DNA of 64,000 bases, from positions 124,001 through 188,000 of the forward strand of contig JAXLSW010000009.1 in the NCBI GenBank assembly GCA_046330415.1, given 5' to 3'. The position numbers and the translations under genes are program-made. Shown in pieces: positions 37,424 to 44,835 of this stretch (the first letter of the stretch is position 1; each line of letters begins with the position of its first letter). Source of the DNA: RHKX01 sp046330415 (lineage in GTDB: Bacteria > Actinomycetota > Thermoleophilia > Solirubrobacterales > 70-9). The notes under the pieces are model-generated. The model was not told the DNA's origin, ran no database searches, and worked only from the letters and a program-made list of their open reading frames with translations.

Positions 37424-37504
37424 CTGGACTCCATCCCTTCGATCGGCCCCCTTGCCTGAGCGTCGCAACCTACCAAGCGGGTCGGCCCCCCACGCCGGTT
37501 CACC

Positions 37505-40459
37505 TCAGCCCGAGAGCGCCTCGTCCGGGACGACGTAGGCGAGCCGGGCCGCGTGGCTGTCGGGCTCGGCGATCTCGGGGAAGCGGAGCCCCTCCAGGAG
37601 CTCGACGTCGTAGATCTCCTCGACCCCCTCAGCGAAGCTGAGGAAGCCGAGCACCGAGCCGGAATCGGTGTCGACCGCGTAGACGCCGCACTGCCGCTCG
37701 GCCGCCTTCGCGGTGATCGGCAGGCCGCCGAACGCGCGGCCCTCGCGCACCATCGAGAGGCCGACGAAGGCGATCGGCCCGGCGAAGGCGAGCCCGCGGG
37801 TGAAGCCGGGAAGCTTGGCGATGGTCGCGACCTCGCCGCTTTCGGGATCGACGGTGGCGAGCTCGCCTTTCCCGGACTCGAGCACCCAGAGCCGGCCGCC
37901 GTGCCAGCGCGGCGAGTGCGGCATCGAGAGTCCCGCCGCGATCACCTCGCCGGTGTCGACGTCGATCAGCACGCCGCCGTCCGCCTTCCCGGCCCGCCAT
38001 CCGTTCGGCTCGTCGCTGACCCCCAGCGCGGTGACGTAGGCGGGCTGCCCGTCGCGGACCGCGAGCCCGTTGAGGTGGCAGCGGTCGTCGGCGGCGAGCT
38101 CCGTGACGAACGGCGGGCGCCAGCGCGGCACGAAGCTGTGCTCCTCGTCGAGGGTCGCCAGGCAGGAGAAGCGGGAGGCGACGAGCCAGAGCTCGTCATC
38201 GGCCCAGGCGAGGTCGTGGACCGCGACGTCGCCGGTGGTCCGCGACCACTGCGGTACGAAGCAGGCGTCGTGGGCGAGCGGCGCCCGCTCCAGCCGCGCC
38301 GCCACCTCAGGCAGGTTCCTGTACTCGACGACGGCCGAGCCGCAGCCGATCGCGAGCCTCCCGTCGCGATGGGCGATCCCCATCGGCCGCTGCAACGTCC
38401 GGAAGTGAGTGTTGACAGAGCCTCCCGCCCGGCGCACCGCCACGAGCTTGTCGGCCTGGTAGGTGCTGATCAGCAGCGAGGAGCCGAGCCCCGCGAGGAG
38501 CTCGCCGAAGCTCGTGGTCGCTCGCGAGGACATCGGGCCTGCCCGGCGGGCGGCGGCCCTCGCCCGCGCCTGCTCCGGCTCGGCCACCCAGTCGCGGGCC
38601 CGCTCGGCGAGCGGCCGCAACCGCTCGAGCTCGCCCGCGAGCTCCGCCTCGCGGGCGCTCGCCTTGGCGGGGTCGGGGGCCGTCAGAGTCGTCGCCGATG
38701 CGGGCAACGGCGCGACCCGCTCGGTGTCCCAGCCGAAGCCGGCGAACTCGGCGATGCGGGCGAGCTCGCGGTCGGGGTCGGCGACGAGCTCGTCGTAGCC
38801 GACGGCGCACCAGCGCTCGGGCCCGAGCCGCTCGAGGTCGGCGAGCAACGTCCGGGTGGCGCTCTCCCACTGGGCGGCGACGATCTCCGGCAACGGTTTG
38901 CCGGCCAGCTCGCGCCATCCCGGCGTCAGCAGCAGGGACCAGGTCGGCCCCTCCCAGCCGGGGAGCTTCGGGTAGGTGACGAAGCGCCCCGACTCCCATG
39001 CCTCGAGCATGCTCGCCAGCGCCTGCCGCGGCTCCCGATGCAGGTAGACGAAGGTCGCGTCGGGGAAAGCGGCGTCGAGGAACGGCACCCGCAGCGAGTT
39101 CTTCGGGGTCTTCTCGAGCAGGCGCATGCCCGTGGCATCCGGCTCGGGCGCGCGGCCGTCGCGGTCGCGGAGCCACGCGATGAGGTTCTCGCGCAGCGCC
39201 GTGGTCGCCGCCGGCTGCGCGTCGTGGGCGGTCAGGCGGTTGGAGTCCCAGCCGTGAGCGGCCGGGGTGAGCGCGGCGATCGACTCGATCGCCTCGTGGC
39301 TCTCGCCGCCGATCGTCCACAGCTCGGGCGAGCGGGAGAGCGCCTCGAAGAGCAGCGACGTCCCCGAGCGCGGTGGCGCCACCACGAACACCGGACGCAC
39401 GAGCCGCCGCTCCGCCTCGGCGCGGCGGGCCCGCAGCTCCCGGCGGACCAGGGGCCGGGACGGTTGCGCCGCGGGTGCGGGACCCCGCCCTGCCCCCGCT
39501 CGCGCGAGTTCCGGGTTGAGCGCGGGGGTGATCAGCATCTGCTGCGCGATCCGCACCGCGTCCATGCCGTTGGGGAGCTTGATCGCGCCGTTCAGTGGCG
39601 CCAGCTCATCGGCGAAGAAGTCGAGCAGCTCGCGGTACCGCGGCCAGCCTTCCTCGGCGTCCCCGTGGGCGGCCCAGATATCCCGCCAGTCCCGCCGCAG
39701 GGTCAGGAGCGCCCGCTCGAGCGTGGCGCGCGTCGCCTCCTCCCCACCCCCGGCGGCCGCCTCGGCGAGCAGCTCGCCGGCGAGCCGCTCCTGCTCCCAC
39801 GGGCTCATCACGACCGGGAGGTTGCTGCGCTCCGTCGGTGGGTCGGGTGCGTCGCCCTCGCTCCAGGGGACGGGCACCGGCTCCGCTTCGCGGTCGTGGT
39901 CGGGGTCGAACGGCCGGTGACCGCCGGCGACCAGGTCCCAGAATGCGGCCGAGCCGACCGTGTCGGCGACGAGGTGGATGCGGCGCTCCCCGGTCGGGTT
40001 GAGGACGTTGTGGCGGCGCCAGGCGTCGAAGATCCAGACCTCGCCGGGAGCCATGTGCAGGGAGCGGTCGGCGCAGAGGAACTCGATGGCCGGGTCGGTG
40101 ACGATCGGGATGTGGACCCGGACGCGGTCGGCCCAGTAGTAGTTGGTGTCGACGTGCATGGTCGCCTCGGCGTTGCCGTCGAGCCGCATCAGGCGCGAGC
40201 GGCCGATCGTGGCCTCCAGCGCCGTCAGCACCTGGCGCATGTACGGCGTCCGCTCGAGATGAGGGGTCGGCAGCATCACCCCGGCGACGCCGTCGTCGGC
40301 TGGGTCGCCCCCGCGCGCGATCAACGGCAGCGCGGAGTTCCCCGGGTGGCCCTGCGGGTGCGGCCGCCAGTCGTCCTCGGCGATCGCCTCGACCTCACCG
40401 CGCAGCCGCTCCGCGTCGACCGTCAGCGGTAGGCGGATGAACTCGGTGTCGAGGCGCAT
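37505..40459 (-). CDS. Three-domain fusion: AspH-like 2OG dioxygenase - sulfotransferase - TIGR03032-like beta-propeller
   Basis: A 984-residue single frame. Residues 1-185 are an aspartyl/asparaginyl beta-hydroxylase-like cupin with HVD (His102, Asp104), His150 (WRRHN) and the 2-oxoglutarate-binding Arg in GERRIHLV. Residues 355-600 are a sulfotransferase with the 5'-phosphosulfate loop VAPPRSGTSLLFEAL and the later LHREPRQALASM region. Residues 645-984 resemble the TIGR03032/DUF4915 family (SLLISTYQADKLVAVR, LQRPMGIAHRDGRLAIG, HLNGLAVRDGQPAYVTALG, SMPHSPRWHGGRLWVL), predicted to be a propeller. No signal peptide is visible. TAGAGT lies 8 nt before ATG, suggesting a leaderless message. Hydroxylation followed by sulfation of one substrate held by the third domain is a natural hypothesis. 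Confidence 0.87.
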   Translation of the reverse strand: MRLDTEFIRLPLTVDAERLRGEVEAIAEDDWRPHPQGHPGNSALPLIARGGDPADDGVAGVMLPTPHLERTPYMRQVLTALEATIGRSRLMRLDGNAEATMHVDTNYYWADRVRVHIPIVTDPAIEFLCADRSLHMAPGEVWIFDAWRRHNVLNPTGERRIHLVADTVGSAAFWDLVAGGHRPFDPDHDREAEPVPVPWSEGDAPDPPTERSNLPVVMSPWEQERLAGELLAEAAAGGGEEATRATLERALLTLRRDWRDIWAAHGDAEEGWPRYRELLDFFADELAPLNGAIKLPNGMDAVRIAQQMLITPALNPELARAGAGRGPAPAAQPSRPLVRRELRARRAEAERRLVRPVFVVAPPRSGTSLLFEALSRSPELWTIGGESHEAIESIAALTPAAHGWDSNRLTAHDAQPAATTALRENLIAWLRDRDGRAPEPDATGMRLLEKTPKNSLRVPFLDAAFPDATFVYLHREPRQALASMLEAWESGRFVTYPKLPGWEGPTWSLLLTPGWRELAGKPLPEIVAAQWESATRTLLADLERLGPERWCAVGYDELVADPDRELARIAEFAGFGWDTERVAPLPASATTLTAPDPAKASAREAELAGELERLRPLAERARDWVAEPEQARARAAARRAGPMSSRATTSFGELLAGLGSSLLISTYQADKLVAVRRAGGSVNTHFRTLQRPMGIAHRDGRLAIGCGSAVVEYRNLPEVAARLERAPLAHDACFVPQWSRTTGDVAVHDLAWADDELWLVASRFSCLATLDEEHSFVPRWRPPFVTELAADDRCHLNGLAVRDGQPAYVTALGVSDEPNGWRAGKADGGVLIDVDTGEVIAAGLSMPHSPRWHGGRLWVLESGKGELATVDPESGEVATIAKLPGFTRGLAFAGPIAFVGLSMVREGRAFGGLPITAKAAERQCGVYAVDTDSGSVLGFLSFAEGVEEIYDVELLEGLRFPEIAEPDSHAARLAYVVPDEALSG

Positions 40460-40467
40460 GGACCATG

Positions 40468-40473
40468 ACTCTA
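40468..40473 (-). promoter_or_regulatory. Probable -10 element of the fusion gene
   Basis: TAGAGT on the minus strand ends 8 nt before ATG 40459; no Shine-Dalgarno sequence lies in between, consistent with a leaderless transcript. Confidence 0.4.
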
Positions 40474-40512
40474 GGCCGGACCAGGCGCCGGGGGGCCATC
40501 CACCAACTCACC

Positions 40513-40576
40513 CGAACGTACGGAACTGGGCGCTATGAGGACCCTTCCCGTACGTTCGACGAAGGGTGGGGCGCCC
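40513..40576 (-). other. Structured, pseudoknot-capable intergenic element
   Basis: On the minus strand an outer stem GGGCGC (40576-40571) / GCGCCC (40533-40528) encloses ACCCTTC/GAAGGGT, which is GAAGGGT 40561-40567 and ACCCTTC 40541-40547 on the plus strand. The 13-nt loop contains CGAACGTACGG, which is perfectly complementary to CCGTACGTTCG just downstream (plus strand 40548-40558 with 40513-40523). Together this is an H-type pseudoknot. It lies after the hydroxylase stop (40598) and before the -10 of the fusion gene, so it would sit in the 3' end of the hydroxylase operon transcript. Confidence 0.55.
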
Positions 40577-40597
40577 GTGTGGCGATCAAGGACAGGG

Positions 40598-42166
40598 TCA
40601 GGGACGGAGATGGGGTTTGGCCGCGACGAGACCGCGGCCGATCCGCCGGTGCAACTCGGCCAGCGCCGCCGGCACCTCCGCACCCCCGGTCCCGGCCGCG
40701 AAGACGAACCGATCCGGGCGCAGCACCACCCAATCGACACCGAAGCGACCGAACCAGGCGTCGATCGCGCCCTCGGGATCGCGGAGGTCGGCGCCGAGCG
40801 TGAGCACGGGCAGACCCTCGGCGCCGAGTGCAGCAGCGGTTGCCGGGTCGGACGCGATCGCACACCAGCCCCAGCCGATGCGCTCGTCGAGCGGCTCCTC
40901 GCCATCGGCCGCTGCGTCGGCGACGCTCGGCTGCGGGAACTGCGAACCGACGCTGCGCTTCGGCGGGAAGGCGTGGGGCTTCACCGCAAACGCCCCCTCC
41001 CCGTAGGCCGGAATCGGCTTGATCCGGCTCTGCAGCCACTCGGCGGCGCCGCTCACGTCCATCGCGGTCAGGTACGCGTCACGCAACGCGGCGACGGCGC
41101 GGCGGCGGGTCTGCACGAACTTCCCGAGACCGAGCGCGAGGCGGATCATCGCCGCGACGTGCGGTCGCCGCTCCGCCTCGTAGCTGTCGAGCAAGGCCTC
41201 GGGCGCGCCGGCGAGCTCGGCCTCGAGCTTCCACGCGAGGTTCACCGCATCGCGGGCGCCGGAGCTGAAGCCCTGGCCCGCGAACGGCGGCGTCACGTGA
41301 GCGGCGTCGCCGGCGAGCAGGACGCGCCCCTCGCGCCAGCGAGTCGCCATGCGGGCGTGGAAGGTGTAGACGACCGCCCGCTCGATCTCGGCGCTCTCCC
41401 CCTGCAGCCACGGCTCGATGCGCTCACGCAGGGCCTCGGGATCGAGGAACGGCGCCTCCTCCTCCCCGTGGTGGAGCATCCACTCCCAGCGGTGCCTGCC
41501 GGGCGACATCGGCAGCGAGACCGTCGGCCTCCTCCAGTCGCCGAAGAAGTGAGGGTGCGGGACCTTCGCGAGCGGCCGGTCGACGAGCACGTCGACGACG
41601 AGCCAGCGCTCGAAGGTCGAGCCGCTGTACTCGATCCCGAGGAGCCGGCGGACGAGGCTGGCGCTGCCGTCGCAGCCGACCGCCCAGCGCGCCCGGATGG
41701 TCCCGGGCTCCTCTCCGAGCGGCCGCACCGTCGCGGTGACGCCGCCGGGATCCTGCTCGAGCCGCTCGAGCTCGTGCTCGCGGCGCACGTCGACGGACGG
41801 CGTCTCCGCCACCGCGGCCCCGAGGGTGCGCTCGAGCGACGGCTGGTTGATGGAGACGAGCGGCGAGTGCCCCTGGGTCCCGTCGACCGGCCGCATCAGC
41901 AGGATCTTGCGGCCACCGACGGTGACGAACGACACCTCCTCCTGGATCTGCGCATCGGCGAGGATCTGCTCGACGACCCCGGCGCTCTGGAAGATCCGCA
42001 GTACCTCGTCGTCGACCACGGCGGCGCGCGGGAGCGGGTAGGGCTCCGGGGCGCGCTCGACCGCGATCACCGAGATGCCGCGGCGCCCGAGCAGCAGGGC
42101 GAGCAGAGCCCCGACGGGGCCGAGGCCGCAGACGAGGACGTCGCAGTCGTAGCCGTCGTCGCTCAC
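40598..42166 (-). CDS. FAD-dependent aromatic hydroxylase (MhpA-like)
   Basis: A 522-residue class-A flavin monooxygenase. The FAD motif is VLVCGLGPVGALLALLLG, the DG motif GCDGSASLVRRLLG, and the GD motif LLAGDAAHVTPPFAGQGFSSG. The overall layout and the C-terminal thioredoxin-like part (EGLPVLTLGADLRDPEG, WVVLRPDRFVFAAG) match 3-(3-hydroxyphenyl)propionate hydroxylases and related phenol hydroxylases. It starts at GTG 42166, 13 bp after the hydrolase gene. It probably inserts a hydroxyl group to form the catechol cleaved by the extradiol dioxygenase of the same operon. Confidence 0.9.
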   Translation of the reverse strand: MSDDGYDCDVLVCGLGPVGALLALLLGRRGISVIAVERAPEPYPLPRAAVVDDEVLRIFQSAGVVEQILADAQIQEEVSFVTVGGRKILLMRPVDGTQGHSPLVSINQPSLERTLGAAVAETPSVDVRREHELERLEQDPGGVTATVRPLGEEPGTIRARWAVGCDGSASLVRRLLGIEYSGSTFERWLVVDVLVDRPLAKVPHPHFFGDWRRPTVSLPMSPGRHRWEWMLHHGEEEAPFLDPEALRERIEPWLQGESAEIERAVVYTFHARMATRWREGRVLLAGDAAHVTPPFAGQGFSSGARDAVNLAWKLEAELAGAPEALLDSYEAERRPHVAAMIRLALGLGKFVQTRRRAVAALRDAYLTAMDVSGAAEWLQSRIKPIPAYGEGAFAVKPHAFPPKRSVGSQFPQPSVADAAADGEEPLDERIGWGWCAIASDPATAAALGAEGLPVLTLGADLRDPEGAIDAWFGRFGVDWVVLRPDRFVFAAGTGGAEVPAALAELHRRIGRGLVAAKPHLRP

Positions 42167-42179
42167 GGCGCTTCCGCGA

Positions 42180-43181
42180 TCAGCCGCCGGCGACCGTGGC
42201 GTTGGCGGGCACCGCGTCGGGGTCGATGCGGTTCGTCAGCGTCCCGATCCCGTCGATCTCGAGCTCGACGGTCTGCCCGCGCTGGATCCAGCGGTCGTGC
42301 TCGAGCCCGCAGCACCCCGGGATCGTCCCGGTGGAGATCACGTCGCCCGGCTCGAGCCGCTCTCCCGCCGAAGCGAAGGCGAGCTGCTCGCCGACGTCGT
42401 GGACCGGCCCGGCGGTCGAGCCCTCGCACCAGAGCTCCCCATCGACGCGAACGCGCCCCGTCATCCGGGTCCAGTCGGGGACCTCGTCGGCGGTGACCAC
42501 GTCGGCGCCGATCGAGTTGGCGAAGGTCTTCGACTTGACGACCGGCCCGAAGATGCTCTCGCGCGCATCCTCGGCCTGGACGTCACGCGCCGACCAGTCG
42601 TTGAGGACGAACCAGCCGCCGACGGCCTCCCGCGCCTCCTCCGGCGTCGCATCGGCCAGCGGCCTGGCGAGGACGTAGGCGAGCTCGAGCTCGAAGTCGA
42701 GCCACTCGGTGTGACTCGGCCACCACATCGGGTCGCCGTCGGCGAGCAGCGCAGCGTGGTTGGCCACGTAGAACGTCGGCTTCTCGTAGAAGCGCGCGTT
42801 CGGCTTCAGCTTCGGGAACGTCTTGCCGGTGAGCTTCTCGAAGCCCTCCACCACCTTCGGCACGGGCGGCGGGAAGAAGCGCTTGACGAGCACGCGGCTG
42901 GAGGCGATCACGTGGTCCTCCCAAAGCATGAAGGCGCGCATCGATCGCGGCTGGAACGGAAGCCCGGCGGCGGCCGGATCGACGGCGATGGACGAGGCGC
43001 GATCGTCGTCGATCCCGACGAGCTGCTCCTCTGCGGCGGCGCGGGCATCGTCGCCACCGGCGAGGAAGGCGACCATGTCGCGCGCCTGCTCCGCGGACAG
43101 ACCCTCCCCGGGTTCGATGGGTACCCAGTTGCCGGAGCGATGCTCGGCGATCAAGCCCTCGGGAACGCGCCGCAGCTTCAC
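42180..43181 (-). CDS. Fumarylacetoacetate hydrolase-family protein
   Basis: A 333-residue FAH-fold enzyme. The metal-site acidic residues sit in DFELELAYVLARPL, with GWFVLNDWSARDVQ, IFGPVVKSKTFANSIG and the C-terminal LEPGDVISTGTIPGCCG loop. The family hydrolyses carbon-carbon bonds in beta-diketones or hydrates and decarboxylates meta-cleavage products. It starts at GTG 43181 in a GTGA overlap with the dioxygenase gene. In this operon it probably acts on the ring-opened product. Confidence 0.9.
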   Translation of the reverse strand: MKLRRVPEGLIAEHRSGNWVPIEPGEGLSAEQARDMVAFLAGGDDARAAAEEQLVGIDDDRASSIAVDPAAAGLPFQPRSMRAFMLWEDHVIASSRVLVKRFFPPPVPKVVEGFEKLTGKTFPKLKPNARFYEKPTFYVANHAALLADGDPMWWPSHTEWLDFELELAYVLARPLADATPEEAREAVGGWFVLNDWSARDVQAEDARESIFGPVVKSKTFANSIGADVVTADEVPDWTRMTGRVRVDGELWCEGSTAGPVHDVGEQLAFASAGERLEPGDVISTGTIPGCCGLEHDRWIQRGQTVELEIDGIGTLTNRIDPDAVPANATVAGG

Positions 43182-44086
43182 GACGACACCCGCGCACCGG
43201 CCCGCGCACCGGCGTCCGGCGCGATCGGGAACCCGGTGAGCAGGAACCGTGGTGGCGGCGGGCCTCCCCACTGGTTGATCGAGCCGAGGCCGCCCGGCCA
43301 CTGGCGCGCGACGTAGTCGCCGTCGGGCGGCATCTGCGCGATGTCGGCGCAGACCTCGATCATCGCGCCGGCGGTGTCGTGGAAGTAGGCGAAGAGGTTG
43401 TTGCCGGGCCCGTGGCGGCTCGGGCCCCAGATCAGCTTCTGCCCGCGGGACCAGAGCCGGTCGCAGATCCGGCCGATCGCGTTCAGGTCCGGGACGGTCC
43501 AGGCGTAGTGGGAGAGCTCGTGCCTGGGCGCGAGCACCACCGCCATGCCGTGATGGTCGGGGCTGCAATGCCACCAGCTCGCGGTCCGCCCCATGCGGTC
43601 GGAGAACCTGAAGCCGAGCCCCTGCTCGATGAAGCGCTCCGTCCCCCCCATGCCGCGAGCCTTGACCGAGAAGTGCTCGAACTTGACGGCGCGGTCGCCC
43701 TCGGGCAGCACCTGGCCCCCCTCCATGCCGCAGAAGAGCTTGTAGACGTGCCCGCCGGGAGCGCGGACGAGCGCGGCCCGGTCGATCCCGGGCTCGCCGT
43801 CGTAGGTCGAGCCGACCAGCTCGCCACCGGCGGCGGCGATCCCCGAGCGGGCGCGCTCGAGCGCCTCGGCGTCGGCGACCTGGAGGCCGATGTGCTCGTA
43901 GCCGCGGGCGTCCCCCTCCTGCTGGATGAGGATGAGCTCGTGGTGGCGCTCGTTGCAGGTCAGATACGCGGTGCCGCCCCGGCGCTCGGTCTCCACCAGG
44001 CCGAGGACGTCGGCGTGGAAGGCGACCGCCTCGTCGAGATCGGGGACGCGCAGGGCCATGTGGCCGACTCGCTCGGTGATTCGCAT
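43178..44086 (-). CDS. Type-I extradiol ring-cleavage dioxygenase (VOC superfamily)
   Basis: A 302-residue two-domain VOC protein. The iron ligands of the family are in place: His138 (VKFEHFSVKA), His193 (LSHYAWTVPD) and Glu244 (AMIEVCADI), together with GPSRHGPGNN, which matches the conserved active-site His loop of biphenyl/catechol dioxygenases. I set the start at ATG 44086, because TAGGGT lies exactly 7 nt upstream and no ribosome-binding site exists; a GTG three codons earlier overlaps that hexamer. It cleaves a catechol meta to the hydroxyls. It is first in the aromatic operon and divergent from tetR at 44164. Confidence 0.9.
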   Translation of the reverse strand: MRITERVGHMALRVPDLDEAVAFHADVLGLVETERRGGTAYLTCNERHHELILIQQEGDARGYEHIGLQVADAEALERARSGIAAAGGELVGSTYDGEPGIDRAALVRAPGGHVYKLFCGMEGGQVLPEGDRAVKFEHFSVKARGMGGTERFIEQGLGFRFSDRMGRTASWWHCSPDHHGMAVVLAPRHELSHYAWTVPDLNAIGRICDRLWSRGQKLIWGPSRHGPGNNLFAYFHDTAGAMIEVCADIAQMPPDGDYVARQWPGGLGSINQWGGPPPPRFLLTGFPIAPDAGARAGARVSS

Positions 44087-44093
44087 GGCGGCC

Positions 44094-44099
44094 ACCCTA
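44094..44099 (-). promoter_or_regulatory. -10 element of the aromatic operon
   Basis: TAGGGT on the minus strand ends 7 nt before ATG 44086, predicting a leaderless transcript. Confidence 0.45.
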
Positions 44100-44102
44100 G
44101 CA

Positions 44103-44130
44103 CAGTTTCTGAAGTTTTCTTCATTACTGA
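44103..44130. promoter_or_regulatory. Putative TetR operator between divergent genes
   Basis: The dyad TGAAG-TTTT-CTTCA (44110-44123) is extended outward by CAGT (44103-44106) and ACTG (44126-44129), with one base of offset. It sits between the two divergent -10 elements, so one bound repressor could block both promoters. Assignment to the adjacent TetR is inference. Confidence 0.5.
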
Positions 44131-44151
44131 GGATCTATTCACCAGCGCTGC

Positions 44152-44157
44152 TAGGAT
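44152..44157 (+). promoter_or_regulatory. -10 element of tetR
   Basis: TAGGAT ends 6 nt before GTG 44164; no ribosome-binding site is present. Confidence 0.45.
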
Positions 44158-44163
44158 CGGCGC

Positions 44164-44784
44164 GTGCCGACCACCGCAAGCAACCAGACCCGCGGGGACC
44201 GGCGCCGTGAGCAGACCCGGGCGCGGCTGCTCGCCGCCGCCCGCGAGCTGTTCGCCGAGAAGGGCGTAGGGGCGACGCGCCTCGGCGAGATCACCGAGCG
44301 CGCCGACGTCGCCGCCGGCTCCCTCTACAACCATTTCGCCGACAAGGACGAGATCGTCGACACCCTCCTGCACGACATCTCCGAGGAGCAGGGCTCCCTC
44401 GTCGACGAGCTCACCGCCGACATCGACGATCCGGCCGCAGTCGTCGCGTTCGCCCAACGCCACTTCGTCCGTCTCGCTCTCGCAGATCCGAGCTTCGGTG
44501 CCCTCGCGATCCGCCTCGACGCCTCCCACCGGCTCATGCAGCAGACGCTCGGCCCGCGGGCCGTGCGAGACATCCAGGCGGGGATCGACGCCGGGCGCTT
44601 CGCGGTCTCCGATCCGGTCGTCGCCCTCCAGTTCACGGGCGGGGCGTTGATCGGGACGATCGCCGGCATCGTCGACGGCCTCGCCCCGGCCGACGTCGAC
44701 GAACTGCATGCCGAGGCGGTCCTCCGCTCGCTCGGGTTGACCGGTGCACAGGCGGCGAAGGTCGCCCGGCTGCCGATGGGATGA
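44164..44784 (+). CDS. TetR-family regulator of the aromatic operon
   Basis: A 206-residue protein. The helix-turn-helix spans about residues 18-62 (RARLLAAARELFAEKGVGATRL, ADVAAGSLYNHFADKDEIVDTLL). The C-terminal helical domain should bind an effector, plausibly an aromatic compound or its CoA ester. GTG 44164 is preceded by TAGGAT rather than a Shine-Dalgarno sequence, so translation is probably leaderless. It is divergent from the ring-cleavage operon with a dyad between them, the classic layout of a local repressor. Confidence 0.9.
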   Translation: MPTTASNQTRGDRRREQTRARLLAAARELFAEKGVGATRLGEITERADVAAGSLYNHFADKDEIVDTLLHDISEEQGSLVDELTADIDDPAAVVAFAQRHFVRLALADPSFGALAIRLDASHRLMQQTLGPRAVRDIQAGIDAGRFAVSDPVVALQFTGGALIGTIAGIVDGLAPADVDELHAEAVLRSLGLTGAQAAKVARLPMG

Positions 44785-44822
44785 AGCTCGAGAAACCTGC
44801 GCCTTCTCCCGTGACGAGCGGT

Positions 44823-44828
44823 TAGGGT
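44823..44828 (+). promoter_or_regulatory. -10 element of the first choice-of-anchor-D gene
   Basis: TAGGGT ends 7 nt before GTG 44836. This decides the start: an earlier in-frame GTG at 44827 lies inside the hexamer. Confidence 0.45.
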
Positions 44829-44835
44829 GCGCACT

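Noticed and set aside
40513..40576. Riboswitch in the 5' leader of the fusion gene
   Set aside because: A good -10 (TAGAGT) lies downstream at 40468-40473, so the element is probably not in that gene's main transcript. It is reported as a structured intergenic element instead.
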